Positions 35,033-44,932 of a stretch of 64,000 nt of DNA are shown one piece after another. The position numbers and the translations under genes are program-made. Source of the DNA: Aquimarina sp. BL5 (GTDB taxonomy: Bacteria > Bacteroidota > Bacteroidia > Flavobacteriales > Flavobacteriaceae); contig NZ_CP031963.1 in the NCBI RefSeq assembly GCF_003443675.1, positions 2,317,501 to 2,381,500 of the forward strand. The letters are read 5' to 3'. Each line of letters begins with the position of its first letter. The first letter of the stretch is position 1. The notes beneath the pieces are model-generated. The model had not been told where the DNA came from, searched no databases, and saw only the letters and a list, made by a program, of their open reading frames with translations.

Positions 35033-36262
35033 CTACCTTACCTTTAAAGTAATCACAGCAATGATTGCCAGGAAAATTCCTATAATCCAGAATCTAGCTA
35101 CAATCTTACTTTCGTGTATTCCTTTTTTCTGATAATGATGATGTAATGGTGACATTAGAAAAATTCTTCTTCCATCTCCATATTTTTTCTTGGTATATTT
35201 AAACCAACTCACTTGCATCATCACAGATACAATTTCTATAAAAAAGATTCCGCATACAATCGGAATTAAAAACTCTTTACGTATTGCAATTGCTATTACT
35301 GCTATTATTCCTCCAATCGTTAAACTACCCGTATCACCCATAAACACTTGAGCCGGATAGGTATTATACCACAAAAAACCGACCAATGCTCCTGCAAATG
35401 CCGCTATGTAAATAGTCATCTCTCCAGAATTAGGGATATACATCACATTTAGATAATCAGAGAAAACAATATTACCTGATACCCAGGCAAATAAAGCCAA
35501 CGTAAGCACAATAATGGCAGAAGAACCAGCTGCCAATCCATCGATTCCATCCGTAAGATTAGCACCATTAGAAACGGCTGTTACAATAAAAATCACAATA
35601 GGAATAAAAACCAACCAAGCGTAATTAGCTAGACTAGGATTGATCCATGTAATCAAGCTAGCATAATCGAACTCGTTATTTTTAATAAACGGTAAGGTTG
35701 TTTTTGTAGATTTGATTGCTGGGTTAAAATCCGATTCACCTTCTACCGTTATAACTTGTTCTATATCAGAATTAACCTTTTCTTCTTTAACTGTAATATC
35801 ATCGTGAAAATACATAGTACAACCCACAATAAGTCCAAGTCCCACTTGACCTATTACCTTAAATCTCCCGGCTAATCCTTCTTTATCTTTCTTTTTAATT
35901 TTTAAGTAATCATCTGTAAAACCAATAACACCCATCCACAAAGTGGTTATGATCAAGAGGATGATATAAATATTGTCAAGTTTAGCAAAAAGTAGTGCTG
36001 GAACCAGTGTAGCTAAAATTATTATAATCCCACCCATAGTTGGAGTACCTGCTTTTTCAGCCTGTCCATCTAAACCAAGTTCCCTAATACTCTCTCCCAT
36101 CTGTTTTTTTTGCAGAAAAATTATGATTCGTTTACCATAAATAGTAGAAATCAATAGCGATAGAATAATCGCCATTGCCGCCCTAAATGTGATAAACTGA
36201 AACAAGGATGCTCCAGGAAATTGGTATTCACTTTCTAAATATTGAAACAAATAATATAACAT
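35033..36262 (-). CDS. mraY: Phospho-N-acetylmuramoyl-pentapeptide transferase
   Basis: MraY attaches phospho-MurNAc-pentapeptide to undecaprenyl phosphate and makes lipid I. About ten membrane helices are seen. The catalytic aspartates appear in GFTDDYLK and [10 protein letters not shown], and the HHHYQKKG motif in the C-terminal loop. I start at the ATG at 36262 (MLYYLFQYL); the frame is open four codons upstream to a GTG at 36274. A loop of about 45 hydrophilic residues after the fourth helix makes it longer (409) than the E. coli enzyme, which is common in Bacteroidetes. Confidence 0.96.
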   Translation of the reverse strand: MLYYLFQYLESEYQFPGASLFQFITFRAAMAIILSLLISTIYGKRIIIFLQKKQMGESIRELGLDGQAEKAGTPTMGGIIIILATLVPALLFAKLDNIYIILLIITTLWMGVIGFTDDYLKIKKKDKEGLAGRFKVIGQVGLGLIVGCTMYFHDDITVKEEKVNSDIEQVITVEGESDFNPAIKSTKTTLPFIKNNEFDYASLITWINPSLANYAWLVFIPIVIFIVTAVSNGANLTDGIDGLAAGSSAIIVLTLALFAWVSGNIVFSDYLNVMYIPNSGEMTIYIAAFAGALVGFLWYNTYPAQVFMGDTGSLTIGGIIAVIAIAIRKEFLIPIVCGIFFIEIVSVMMQVSWFKYTKKKYGDGRRIFLMSPLHHHYQKKGIHESKIVARFWIIGIFLAIIAVITLKVR

Positions 36263-36317
36263 ATATATTTTCACCTTTTATCTCCATTCCAAAAAGAACA
36301 GAGCTGAAAGGATTTAT

Positions 36318-37781
36318 TTATTTTCCTATTTTTTTTAGTTCTTCTTTTACTATTTCAAAATCATTAAAATCTATTCGCTCTCCATTTATTTCCTGATAGG
36401 TTTCATGACCTTTACCTGCTATCAAAATAATATCGTTCTCTTCTGCGAATTGACAAGCAGTTCTTATAGCTTGCTTTCTATCTGTAATTGACATTATTTT
36501 CTTATAATTCTGAGGCTCTACACCTTTCTCTATATCTTCAATAATTTGTTCAGGACTCTCTGTTCTTGGATTATCACTGGTAAAAACTACTTTATTACTT
36601 AATGTAGTAGCGATATTACCCATCACAGGCCTTTTTCCTTTATCTCTATCACCTCCGCAACCTACCACGGTGATTAAAGTTTCATTATTGGTTCGTATAT
36701 CATTAATTGTTTCTAACACATTCTTTAGCGCATCTGGTGTATGTGCATAATCAACGATAGCGGTAATCTTTTTATCAGAAATTAGATATTGAAATCTTCC
36801 ACTAACACTTTCCAGATCACTTAGTAGTTGTAAAATTTCCAATGTTTCGAGTCCTAATAACTCTGCTGTTCCAAAAATTGCTAATAGATTATAAGCATTA
36901 AAGCTTCCTATAAGTCTCGTCCAAACATCATTATCGTTTATCTTCAACAGCAGACCACCAAGGCTATTTTCTAAAATTTGCCCCCTAAAATCTGCATAAG
37001 ATTTTAATGCATACGTATATTGTTTAGCCTTCGTATTTTGAAGCATAAAGCTTCCGTTTTTATCATCTTTATTAGTTAATGCAAACGCCTTATTACCTAA
37101 TTCATCAAAAAACACTTTTTTTACATCCCTGTACTCTTTAAAAGTATTATGATAATCAAGATGATCATGTGACAGATTTGTAAAAACACCTCCTTCAAAC
37201 ACCAAACCAGCTGTACGCTTCTGATCAATTCCATGAGAACTTACTTCCATAAAGCAATATTCTACACCTGTTTCATTCATTTCCTTTAGGTAGTAGTTTA
37301 TTGTTAAAGAGTCTGGCGTTGTATGGGTTGCCTTATATTCTACATCATCAACAAGAATTTTTACCGTAGATAGCAAGCCAACTTTATAGCCAGCCTTTTT
37401 AAAGAGTTGATACAGCAAAGTAGCTATGGTTGTTTTTCCATTAGTACCTGTTACTCCCACAAGTTTTAAATTCTCTGATGGAGATCCATAGTAATTCGCT
37501 GCGATTATTGCCAGTGCTCTCTGTGCATCTTCTACCTGGACATATACCAAACCATCAATCAAAAATTCTGGCATTGTTTCGCATATGATAGCTATTGCTC
37601 CTTGGTCAATAGCTTTTTCAATATAATCATGACCATCTACTACAGTTCCCTTAATCGCAACAAACGCATCATCCTGTTCGACTTTTCTTGAATCGAATTC
37701 GATCTTCCTTACGCGAGTCGTAGTATTTCCAACGACAGCGTTCATAGGCACTTTATATAAAATATCTTTTAACTCGATCAC
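36318..37781 (-). CDS. murE: UDP-MurNAc-tripeptide synthetase (meso-DAP adding)
   Basis: MurE adds the third residue to the muropeptide precursor. ATP loop GVTGTNGKTTIATLL is at about residues 109-123, with THTTPDS for substrate binding and the carbamylated-Lys region. The DNPR motif in TSDNPRTE is the mark of enzymes that use meso-diaminopimelate instead of lysine. At 487 residues it is of normal length. It overlaps ftsI by four bases. Confidence 0.97.
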   Translation of the reverse strand: MIELKDILYKVPMNAVVGNTTTRVRKIEFDSRKVEQDDAFVAIKGTVVDGHDYIEKAIDQGAIAIICETMPEFLIDGLVYVQVEDAQRALAIIAANYYGSPSENLKLVGVTGTNGKTTIATLLYQLFKKAGYKVGLLSTVKILVDDVEYKATHTTPDSLTINYYLKEMNETGVEYCFMEVSSHGIDQKRTAGLVFEGGVFTNLSHDHLDYHNTFKEYRDVKKVFFDELGNKAFALTNKDDKNGSFMLQNTKAKQYTYALKSYADFRGQILENSLGGLLLKINDNDVWTRLIGSFNAYNLLAIFGTAELLGLETLEILQLLSDLESVSGRFQYLISDKKITAIVDYAHTPDALKNVLETINDIRTNNETLITVVGCGGDRDKGKRPVMGNIATTLSNKVVFTSDNPRTESPEQIIEDIEKGVEPQNYKKIMSITDRKQAIRTACQFAEENDIILIAGKGHETYQEINGERIDFNDFEIVKEELKKIGK

Positions 37782-39772
37782 GATAACTCTATTCTAATAG
37801 TTTGATTTGTTTGTACTTTGGTTCCTGGCTCAATCGATTGACTCTTTACTTTTCCTGAGCCTTTTACTTCTACTTTTAATCCCATATTTTCTAAAAGAGA
37901 AATAACATCCATAGCGGGCATCCCTTTTAAATTTGGCATTATAGTTTTGTATTTTCTTGCCTTCTGAAAGTATTCCTCATAGCTTTTTTCTATTTCTTTG
38001 CTTTCAACAATGTTGGGAGACACCTCATCAACAACCGGTATATCATTGTAAACTTTTAAAGCTATTGTTTTAAAAACCGGAGCTGCAACGATATTCCCGT
38101 AATATCCTTTTTCTTTATTAGGCTTATGAATAACTACTATGCAAGAGTATCTAGGATCTTCTGCAGGAAAATATCCTGCAAAAGAGGATATGTATTCTCT
38201 TTCTTTAGCTTTCCCATAATTACCCCAACATGTACCTGTTTTTCCTGCTATCTGAAAATTCTCAGTCTGTATATTATCCGCCGTTCCTCTGATTACTACA
38301 TTTTTCATCATTTCCTGAACAATCTTTGCTGTTTCTTTAGAGCATATTGCCGGATTCAGTACTTCTTTGTCAAACTTTTCTTTGGTTCTATCCCAAGCCT
38401 TTACTTCTTTTATAAACCTAGGCTTTACCATCTGCCCATTATTAGCTATGGCATTATAGAAAGCTAATGTTTGAAGCGGAGTTATTGCAACACCGTATCC
38501 GTGTGCCATCCATGGCAATGTAGTACCATACCAATCTTTATCTCCTGGATAAGGAATTTTTGGTTTGCCTTCCCCTTTAATAGATAATCCTAAGGTTTTG
38601 TGTAACCCCATATTCATTAATCTATTTACAAACTTCTTTGGGTCATTCTTATAATTTTCATCAATTATCTTTGCAAAAGCAGTATTTGATGACAATTCAA
38701 ATGCTTTTGCAGCAGATATTTTTCCGTATCCACCCCATTTAGAATCTTTTACAACTCTATCATAAAATTTTACACGACCATTTTCAGTATCTACTACATA
38801 ACTAGAGTCAATAACTTTATCTTCTAAAGCTGCTACCATAGCCATTAGTTTAAATGTTGATCCTGGCTCATGAGATTCTCCGACTGCATAATTCAATTTC
38901 TCATAGTATTTACCTGACTTGGTACGTCCAAGATTAGAGATTGCTTTTATCTCCCCAGTTTTGGTTTCCATCACCACAACAGTTCCGTGTTCTGCTTCAA
39001 ACTTTTCTAATTGAGCCAATAAAGCGTGATGTGTGATATCCTGAACATTCACATCTATTGTAGAAATCACATCGTACCCATCCTGCGGTTCTACTTCATT
39101 AGCATCTCCAATAGGTTTCCATTGATTTTTTGCTATTTTTTGTTTTTTACGTTTTCCTTCTTTTCCTCTCAAAAAAGGTCCATAAGCACCTTCTAATCCA
39201 ACTCTGGTATAATACCCTTGATCATCGCGACGTTCATACCCAACGGTTCTTTCTGCTATTTTCCCAATTGGATGTTCTCGAATTGTTCGCTGTTCTACAA
39301 TCAATCCCCCACGGTTTGCGCCATATTTTAACAAAGGGAAATTTTTAACCCGTATATATTGAGAATACCCTAGATTTCTTTGAATTAAAAAGTATCTGTT
39401 TTTATTATCTCTAGCTCTCCTTAATACATCATCGTAATGTTCTGCTGATTTACCAAACTCTTTTGACAATGCTTTAGACAACTCTGTGATATTTTCTCTG
39501 AAATCTTTGTCTGTTACCGTAACCGCGTCAAAACGAATGTCATATTTAGGTACCGATGTAGCCAACAGATTACCTTTACTATCATATAAATTACCACGGT
39601 TTGCCGGGATATCAAATGTTTTAAAAACACGTTGTTCTCCCTTAGCACGATACATATCACCCTCTACGAATTGTGTTTTCGCCAGCTTTACCACAACTAA
39701 AATTGCGAAGATGAACATACATCCCGCAATGAAGTATAACCTGTTTAATATGTTTTTATCTTTTACTGCCAA
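37778..39772 (-). CDS. ftsI: Septal peptidoglycan transpeptidase FtsI (PBP3) with PASTA domain
   Basis: 664 residues. One N-terminal membrane helix (about 9-27), a pedestal domain (about 45-250) with RGNLYDSKGNLLATSVPKYD, then the transpeptidase domain. The active-site motifs are EPGSTFKLM (SxxK), ELSSNTAF (SxN) and AGKTGTCWG (KTG). A single PASTA domain closes the protein (about 603-664, TIMPNLKGMPAMDVISLLEN), as in spore-type SpoVD and many Bacteroidetes FtsI proteins. It crosslinks septal peptidoglycan made by FtsW and is the likely beta-lactam target. It lies seven bases after the ftsL-like gene. Confidence 0.96.
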   Translation of the reverse strand: MAVKDKNILNRLYFIAGCMFIFAILVVVKLAKTQFVEGDMYRAKGEQRVFKTFDIPANRGNLYDSKGNLLATSVPKYDIRFDAVTVTDKDFRENITELSKALSKEFGKSAEHYDDVLRRARDNKNRYFLIQRNLGYSQYIRVKNFPLLKYGANRGGLIVEQRTIREHPIGKIAERTVGYERRDDQGYYTRVGLEGAYGPFLRGKEGKRKKQKIAKNQWKPIGDANEVEPQDGYDVISTIDVNVQDITHHALLAQLEKFEAEHGTVVVMETKTGEIKAISNLGRTKSGKYYEKLNYAVGESHEPGSTFKLMAMVAALEDKVIDSSYVVDTENGRVKFYDRVVKDSKWGGYGKISAAKAFELSSNTAFAKIIDENYKNDPKKFVNRLMNMGLHKTLGLSIKGEGKPKIPYPGDKDWYGTTLPWMAHGYGVAITPLQTLAFYNAIANNGQMVKPRFIKEVKAWDRTKEKFDKEVLNPAICSKETAKIVQEMMKNVVIRGTADNIQTENFQIAGKTGTCWGNYGKAKEREYISSFAGYFPAEDPRYSCIVVIHKPNKEKGYYGNIVAAPVFKTIALKVYNDIPVVDEVSPNIVESKEIEKSYEEYFQKARKYKTIMPNLKGMPAMDVISLLENMGLKVEVKGSGKVKSQSIEPGTKVQTNQTIRIELS

Positions 39773-39779
39773 AACAACT

Positions 39780-40091
39780 CTATTCTTTTACTATTATTTT
39801 TTGTGGTGGTTTTGTTGGTCTTTTTATTCCTTTTTTTGTCATTTTTCCGATGACAGATGATTCCATTTTTAATTGCATCAATTCTGTTCTACCATCTACA
39901 AATTGAGTTCTTAATTCTCGTACTTCATTATTCAATTTTGCAATTTCATGAACTTTGCTTTCTGCATTATGAGAACTCGCAATCATGATTATTGCTAAAA
40001 ACGACAAGAAAAGTAGCATACGCCAGTTCTTCATTGCGTCATCAGCAATTAGAAACTTACCTTTTAATATATCATATACTGTTTGCTTCAA
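39780..40091 (-). CDS. ftsL: FtsL-like division protein
   Basis: A small bitopic protein of 103 residues. The cytoplasmic N-terminus carries about 25 residues, followed by a membrane helix (about 27-42, LLFLSFLAIIMIASSH) and a periplasmic coiled-coil (VHEIAKLNNEVRELRTQFVD). Sequence is poorly conserved in this family. The call rests on topology and its fixed place between rsmH and ftsI. It starts four bases inside the rsmH end. Confidence 0.85.
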   Translation of the reverse strand: MKQTVYDILKGKFLIADDAMKNWRMLLFLSFLAIIMIASSHNAESKVHEIAKLNNEVRELRTQFVDGRTELMQLKMESSVIGKMTKKGIKRPTKPPQKIIVKE

Positions 40092-40984
40092 ATCCTTTTT
40101 GCTATTCTTAGTTTCGCACTTCGTGCTCTGTTATTTACTTTAATTTCTTCATCTGTAGGAATTATCAAGCCTCCTACTTTTTTAAAAGGCACCGAAACAT
40201 TACCATACATATCTTTCTCAGGTTCTCCTTCAAACAAACCGCTTCTGATAAACCTTTTCACCAATCTATCTTCTAAAGAGTGGTATGATATCAGACTAAT
40301 TCTACCACCTTCATCTAATACATTTTGCGTCTGCATTAGGAATTCTTTGAGCACCTCAATTTCCTGATTCACTTCTATCCTTATAGCCTGATATATCTGC
40401 GCCAATATTTTATGTTCTTTATATTTTGGCATAAACGGTTTTAGCACTTCCTTCAGTTCTGCACTCGTTTTGATAGGCTTATCTTTTCTTGAGCTAACGA
40501 TAGCTCTTGCCAGCTTAGGAGCATTTCTCAACTCTCCATACTGAAAAAACATTGTTCTCAAATCTGACTCATCATATTCATTAATCACATGATAAGCTGA
40601 CAGCTCATCACCTTGATTCATTCTCATATCCAAATCCGCTTCAAACCGAGTAGAGAAACCTCGTTCTGCTACATCAAATTGATGAGACGAAACTCCAAAA
40701 TCGCCTAAGATTCCATCTACTTTTCTTACTCCGTGAAAACGAAGAAAACGCTTGATAAACCTAAAATTCTCATTAATCAAAACAAACCGTTCATCATCAA
40801 TAGTATTAAGGAGCGCATCTTTATCCTGATCAAAAGCATACAATTTACCTTTAGGCCCAAGTCTTTCCAGAATCTCTCTAGAATGGCCTCCTCCACCAAA
40901 AGTAACATCTACGTATACGCCATCAGGTTTGATCGCTAGACCATCGACAGTTTCCTTCAGTAAAACTGGGTTATGATATTCCAT
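40088..40984 (-). CDS. rsmH: 16S rRNA m4C1402 methyltransferase
   Basis: RsmH (MraW) methylates N4 of C1402 in 16S rRNA using S-adenosylmethionine. Motif I DVTFGGGGHSREIL near residue 25, FDQDKDAL and GILGDFGVSSHQ, MRMNQG and SYHSLEDRLVK are all family marks. I choose the ATG at 40984 (MEYHNPVLLKE); two further in-frame ATGs lie upstream (40993, 40999), inside the mraZ end. About 299 residues. Confidence 0.96.
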   Translation of the reverse strand: MEYHNPVLLKETVDGLAIKPDGVYVDVTFGGGGHSREILERLGPKGKLYAFDQDKDALLNTIDDERFVLINENFRFIKRFLRFHGVRKVDGILGDFGVSSHQFDVAERGFSTRFEADLDMRMNQGDELSAYHVINEYDESDLRTMFFQYGELRNAPKLARAIVSSRKDKPIKTSAELKEVLKPFMPKYKEHKILAQIYQAIRIEVNQEIEVLKEFLMQTQNVLDEGGRISLISYHSLEDRLVKRFIRSGLFEGEPEKDMYGNVSVPFKKVGGLIIPTDEEIKVNNRARSAKLRIAKRI

Positions 40985-41441
40985 CTGTTTCATCGTCAAA
41001 TCCCATTACTTCTTCGGCAAGGTCAGCAAAATCTACTGCGGCATCATCAATTGCTTTTTCGTACTGCTCCTTATCCCAAATTTCTATAATATTAACAGCA
41101 GAAGACAACACAAGTTCTTTTGTGATTCCAGCAAAACTCACTAAATCCTTTGGTATCAAAAGACGACCACTAGCATCGATTTCTACAACTTTTACTCCAG
41201 CGGTGAACCTTCGGATGAAATCATTGTTTTTCTTTTTAAACCGATTTAGTTTATTCATTTTTTGCATCAAAAGATTCCATTCTTCCATAGGATACAACTC
41301 CAAACAAGGCTGAAATACAGCTCTTTTCAATACAAATCCATCTTGCAATACCGGCGAAAGTTGTTTTTTAAAAGCAACAGGCATCATCAAACGTCCCTTA
41401 GCGTCTGCTTTACACTCGTATGTACCTATAAGATTTACCAC
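40971..41441 (-). CDS. mraZ: Transcriptional regulator MraZ
   Basis: MraZ has two SpoVT/AbrB-like halves, each with a DxxGRxxxP motif: KADAKGRLMMP (about 10-20) and EIDASGRLLIP (about 90-100). It forms ring oligomers and represses its own dcw operon. The frame is open to 41492, but I start at the GTG at 41441 (VNLIGTYECKADAKGR). That gives 156 residues, the normal length, and places the -7 element and the three operator boxes outside the gene. First gene of the dcw cluster. The mraZ 3' end overlaps rsmH. Confidence 0.92.
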   Translation of the reverse strand: MVNLIGTYECKADAKGRLMMPVAFKKQLSPVLQDGFVLKRAVFQPCLELYPMEEWNLLMQKMNKLNRFKKKNNDFIRRFTAGVKVVEIDASGRLLIPKDLVSFAGITKELVLSSAVNIIEIWDKEQYEKAIDDAAVDFADLAEEVMGFDDETDGIS

Positions 41442-41468
41442 TTTTACTTTCTTGCTGCTATAATTAGT

Positions 41469-41476
41469 CAAATATA
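41469..41476 (-). promoter_or_regulatory. Predicted -7 element (TATATTTG) of the dcw operon
   Basis: Exact TAnnTTTG on the minus strand. The start point would be near 41462, about 20 bases before the GTG start of mraZ. The three MraZ boxes lie directly upstream, where the -33 element would be. Confidence 0.6.
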
Positions 41477-41486
41477 TTGAAAAATT

Positions 41487-41512
41487 TACCACTTTTTACC
41501 ACAATCTACCAC
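41487..41512 (-). promoter_or_regulatory. MraZ operator: three GTGGTA direct repeats at 10-bp spacing
   Basis: TACCAC on the plus strand (GTGGTA in reading direction) occurs at 41487, 41497 and 41507, exactly one helical turn apart. MraZ is known to bind short direct repeats (TGGGN or AAAGTG types) with 10-bp period in front of its own gene. A fourth copy (41437-41442) overlaps the mraZ start codon. Confidence 0.7.
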
Positions 41513-41712
41513 ATTGTTAATAAGTTGTCACCAAAAAGTGAAGCAAGAGGTATTCCTAAACTTTAATATTTTGTTTATTGATAAGGCACCTTTGGAGGTA
41601 TAAAATCTTGGTTTTGATGTATTCATGATTAAAAAAAATGACCGATTGAAAAAATCTAAAAAAATCATATCGCACTATTGATAAAAAATCTTCAAACTAA
41701 TTATGAAAATGC

Positions 41713-41720
41713 TATATTTG
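41713..41720 (+). promoter_or_regulatory. Predicted -7 element (TATATTTG)
   Basis: Exact TAnnTTTG, 25 bases before the ATG of the alpha/beta hydrolase at 41746. No TTG at the normal distance upstream. Confidence 0.5.
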
Positions 41721-41745
41721 CTTTTAATTCTTGTAAGAAGTATTA

Positions 41746-42510
41746 ATGAAGCACGAATTAAAAAAAGACGGAAAATTCAGTTATCTTGAATTAGGGGAAG
41801 GCACACCAATCGTGATTTTACACGGATTAATGGGTGGCTTAAGCAACTTTGACGGCGTAAGCACTTATTTTCCAGAAAATGGATATAAGGTTTTGATACC
41901 GGAGCTTCCGCTATACGAAATGCCGTTGATAAAAACTAGCGTTGGTACTTTTGCTAAATACCTTAAGGACTTTATCGATCAACTTGGTTACAAAGAAGTA
42001 ATTTTATTAGGTAATTCTCTTGGAGGACATATTGGATTGTTATGCACTAAAATGTTTCCGGAAAAAATAAAAGCTTTGGTAATAACAGGTAGTTCAGGAC
42101 TTTATGAAAGTGCAATGGGTGAAAGCTATCCTAAACGAGGTGATTATGAATACATAAAAGCTAAAGCGGAAAATGTATTTTATGATCCTGCAATTGCTAC
42201 TAAAGAAATTGTTGACGAAGTATATGCGACAGTTAATGACCGTAATAAACTTATAAGAACATTAGCAATTGCCAAGAGTGCCATACGACATAATATGGCT
42301 AAAGATCTTCCTAATATGAAAACTCCAACTTGTATTATTTGGGGTAGAAATGATAATGTTACTCCTCCTGAAGTTGCAGATGATTTTAACCGATTACTGC
42401 CAGATTCTGATTTATACTGGATAGACAAATGTGGGCACGCTGCCATGATGGAACATCCAGAAGAGTTTAATAAACTATTACATTCTTGGTTACAGGAGCG
42501 TAATTTCTAA
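41746..42510 (+). CDS. Alpha/beta hydrolase
   Basis: A cytoplasmic alpha/beta-fold protein of 254 residues. The oxyanion segment ILHGLMGGLSNF is near residue 24, the nucleophile elbow GNSLGGH near 90 (Ser), a late Asp in IWGRNDNVTPP (about 206) and the His in DKCGHAAMMEHPEEF (about 230). This is the complete triad of esterase/lipase-like or 2-succinylbenzoate-type hydrolases. No signal peptide. It lies 13 bases upstream of engB and is likely co-transcribed with it. The substrate is unknown. Confidence 0.9.
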   Translation: MKHELKKDGKFSYLELGEGTPIVILHGLMGGLSNFDGVSTYFPENGYKVLIPELPLYEMPLIKTSVGTFAKYLKDFIDQLGYKEVILLGNSLGGHIGLLCTKMFPEKIKALVITGSSGLYESAMGESYPKRGDYEYIKAKAENVFYDPAIATKEIVDEVYATVNDRNKLIRTLAIAKSAIRHNMAKDLPNMKTPTCIIWGRNDNVTPPEVADDFNRLLPDSDLYWIDKCGHAAMMEHPEEFNKLLHSWLQERNF

Positions 42511-42523
42511 TCAACTATAATTT

Positions 42524-43129
42524 ATGAAGATTAGTAGCGCTGAATTTGTAATGAGCAACAGTGATGTTGCAAAATGTCCAAAAAATAATTTACCCGAATA
42601 TGCATTTATCGGAAGATCCAATGTGGGTAAATCTTCTTTGATCAACATGTTGACTAGCCGCAAAAGTTTAGCAAAGACATCTGGAAGACCTGGAAAAACA
42701 CAATTAATCAATCATTTTCTAATTAACAAAAATTGGTTTTTGGTAGATTTACCAGGCTATGGCTATGCAAGAGTTTCTAAATCATCTAAAAAAGTATTTC
42801 AGAAATTTATTACTGCATATTTTTCTAAAAGAACCCAGCTAGTTTCTGCATTTGTATTAATAGACTGTAGACATGAACCACAGAAAATTGATTTGGAATT
42901 CATGCAATGGCTAGGTGAAAACCAAATTCCCTTTTCCATAATTTTCACGAAAGCGGACAAACTCACAAAAACCAAATTACCTCTAAATATTGAAGCTTAC
43001 ACTAATGAAATGCTAAAACACTGGGAAGAAATGCCAAATTATTTTATTAGTTCATCTTCTTCTGGATTGGGTAAAGATGAAGTATTAGATTATATACAGG
43101 ATATAAATCAGCAAATGGCCAATTCTTAA
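42524..43129 (+). CDS. engB: Ribosome biogenesis GTPase EngB/YihA
   Basis: A TRAFAC GTPase of 201 residues. G1 is [12 protein letters not shown] (about 28-39), G2 lies in [13 protein letters not shown]3 is [11 protein letters not shown], and G4 is TKADK. EngB proteins assist maturation of the large ribosomal subunit and are often essential. The gene ends in a four-base convergent overlap with the next minus-strand gene. Confidence 0.96.
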   Translation: MKISSAEFVMSNSDVAKCPKNNLPEYAFIGRSNVGKSSLINMLTSRKSLAKTSGRPGKTQLINHFLINKNWFLVDLPGYGYARVSKSSKKVFQKFITAYFSKRTQLVSAFVLIDCRHEPQKIDLEFMQWLGENQIPFSIIFTKADKLTKTKLPLNIEAYTNEMLKHWEEMPNYFISSSSSGLGKDEVLDYIQDINQQMANS

Positions 43130-43491
43130 GTCAATTTCTTTCTTAAAGTTTCTATTAAATCCTCTACAGAACTCATCATATTAAGTTCTTTATCATTCGC
43201 CAGAATATCTAATACACTCTCTTTTTGCTCTAAAACTATAGGAAATCGAAATTTTTCATATTCAGACTCATTACATTCCTCTACAAATTGATCTTTATAC
43301 TTAAAAATAAATTCATAGGGAACTTCTTCTCTAAACTGTCTCCAAGCTTTATTCTCCGAAAAATTTCCATGTGTTAAACTACAAAGATTACAAGAATAGG
43401 TAGATGGGCTTAAAATTTTATGTGCAAAATCCAAATACTTATTCCAAATATTAGAATCAGCGTTATATATGAATATAATTGTTCTTTTCAA
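43126..43491 (-). CDS. Conserved hypothetical protein with a CxxC motif
   Basis: 121 residues, cytoplasmic, no signal peptide. The N-terminus starts as a beta strand ([10 protein letters not shown]) followed by [20 protein letters not shown], where Cys34 and Cys37 form a CxxC pair. The fold could be thioredoxin-like or zinc-binding, but I cannot assign a family with confidence. Similar small proteins are frequent in Flavobacteria. Its end overlaps engB by four bases, tail to tail. Confidence 0.75.
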   Translation of the reverse strand: MKRTIIFIYNADSNIWNKYLDFAHKILSPSTYSCNLCSLTHGNFSENKAWRQFREEVPYEFIFKYKDQFVEECNESEYEKFRFPIVLEQKESVLDILANDKELNMMSSVEDLIETLRKKLT

Positions 43492-43550
43492 GCTTTCGAT
43501 TTTTATAACCTTAGTCGAGAAAAAAAATAATTTCTTATATCAAAATGAGA

Positions 43551-43889
43551 TTATTTTTCCTTAAGATCAAGTTTCTCAGCGAAATAATCACAAAAATCTT
43601 TCATTGTTGCAGACATCTTTTCATCTTGTGTAGCCCTATTAAATGTTTCGGTCATTGACACCAAAGTCTGATGAAAAAACACCTTCATTTCATCAACTGG
43701 CATATCCTTTGTCCATAAATCAATCCGAAGGCTTTCCTTGTTCTTATTATCCCAAACCGATAATAACATTGCCTTTGTTTCTTCGTTTTCGATTCCTCCA
43801 TCTTTAGCAGTCCAATGTAGCTTTTCTGGAACTTTATTTTCATCAAGTTCTATTTCTATTTTGATCTCGGATTTATGAGTATTTGCCAT
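43551..43889 (-). CDS. gldC: Gliding motility protein GldC
   Basis: 112 residues, the usual size of GldC. The N-terminal strand pattern HKSEIKIEIELDENKVPEKL and the middle segment EETKAMLLSVWDNK with SLRIDLWTKDMPVDEMK are typical of this flavobacterial family. GldC is a cytoplasmic accessory factor in gliding and probably supports GldB. The start codon shares one base with the gldB stop (TAATG), so translation is coupled. Confidence 0.92.
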   Translation of the reverse strand: MANTHKSEIKIEIELDENKVPEKLHWTAKDGGIENEETKAMLLSVWDNKNKESLRIDLWTKDMPVDEMKVFFHQTLVSMTETFNRATQDEKMSATMKDFCDYFAEKLDLKEK

Positions 43890-44857
43890 TATCTTTCGGG
43901 TTTATATTTTGAAGCATTAAAAATTGTTTCAGCATCTGTTAATAATAATTGGCGCAAAGATACATTGTTATTTTTCATATACGAACTCACTATCTTCCAT
44001 CCTATATACTGACCGACTCTGTCTGGCGCTTCCTGATCAATTTCTTCTAAATAAAACTTAGAGAAAGGGGCAGGATATAAGAATCTAGGTAACAACTCAG
44101 CTTCTGTACTATACAATAATTGACGATCTATAAAGTACCTCCATATTTCCTCTTCATTTGCTTGCGTCCAAGCAAATTGATCCTCTGTATATGCCATTTT
44201 CTGGCTATCCAAAAAGCTAGGAAGAAACAAATCTTTTAGATACATTTCTTTTCCGTAATATATCATATTCTCTAAAAAAGTTCTATTTCTTGGTAATTCA
44301 ACCAATTGCTTAGCATACATAGTGGCTATATCCGGCAAAATTTGATCTCTTACAAAACGCCCCTTAAGATACGCCTGTATACCACTATAAAAGTGATGAT
44401 CAGCTCCCAAATAAGTATCAAGAGAAATAATCAACAAATTATCTGACAAGATAACTTTTCGTTGATAATCGACATTAGACGTTACTGTAATTACTCTTGG
44501 TGTTGTTACTTCCGGGAAGTAATATTTTATATGTTGTAAGAGAGATTGGATTTGTTCTTTTTCTATTGAGAAATTGCTAAAGGCTTTTTCAACCTCTGTA
44601 TTAATTTCCAATTGTATAGTATCTTTGGTTTTTTGAATCCAGATACTATCTGGCGTTTTTTCTGGAAACAAAAAAGGATATCTCATTTTTACATCCGCCA
44701 AATTTTCTGATGTTACATCCGCAAAAATTCTATCAAAACGTTCAATACCAATTTCTACAGGTATCGCAGCTATTTCCTTTTCGATTTTACTTTCCTCTGC
44801 GCATGACCATAAAACGCAAAAAACTATGATCATTTTTAAAAATTTAATATACTTCAT
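43889..44857 (-). CDS. gldB: Gliding motility lipoprotein GldB
   Basis: GldB is a lipoprotein needed for gliding and type IX secretion in Flavobacteria. I start at the ATG at 44857 (MKYIKFLKMIIVF), because this gives a normal lipoprotein signal with the lipobox VLWSC at residues 15-19. The frame is open 17 codons further up to 44908 but without a signal sequence. The mature part carries IGIERFDRIF near the N-terminus, a conserved GldB feature, and an aspartate-rich peptidase-like body. About 322 residues. Followed by gldC with a TAATG overlap. Confidence 0.92.
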   Translation of the reverse strand: MKYIKFLKMIIVFCVLWSCAEESKIEKEIAAIPVEIGIERFDRIFADVTSENLADVKMRYPFLFPEKTPDSIWIQKTKDTIQLEINTEVEKAFSNFSIEKEQIQSLLQHIKYYFPEVTTPRVITVTSNVDYQRKVILSDNLLIISLDTYLGADHHFYSGIQAYLKGRFVRDQILPDIATMYAKQLVELPRNRTFLENMIYYGKEMYLKDLFLPSFLDSQKMAYTEDQFAWTQANEEEIWRYFIDRQLLYSTEAELLPRFLYPAPFSKFYLEEIDQEAPDRVGQYIGWKIVSSYMKNNNVSLRQLLLTDAETIFNASKYKPER

Positions 44858-44932
44858 TATAATATTATCGTATCTACATAAATAATTACCCTTACTCTCT
44901 AACGCCATCTTTTTTTATTAATTTTATAACCA

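Noticed and set aside
44858..44908. Upstream extension of gldB
   Set aside because: It would bury the lipoprotein signal peptide behind 17 extra residues.
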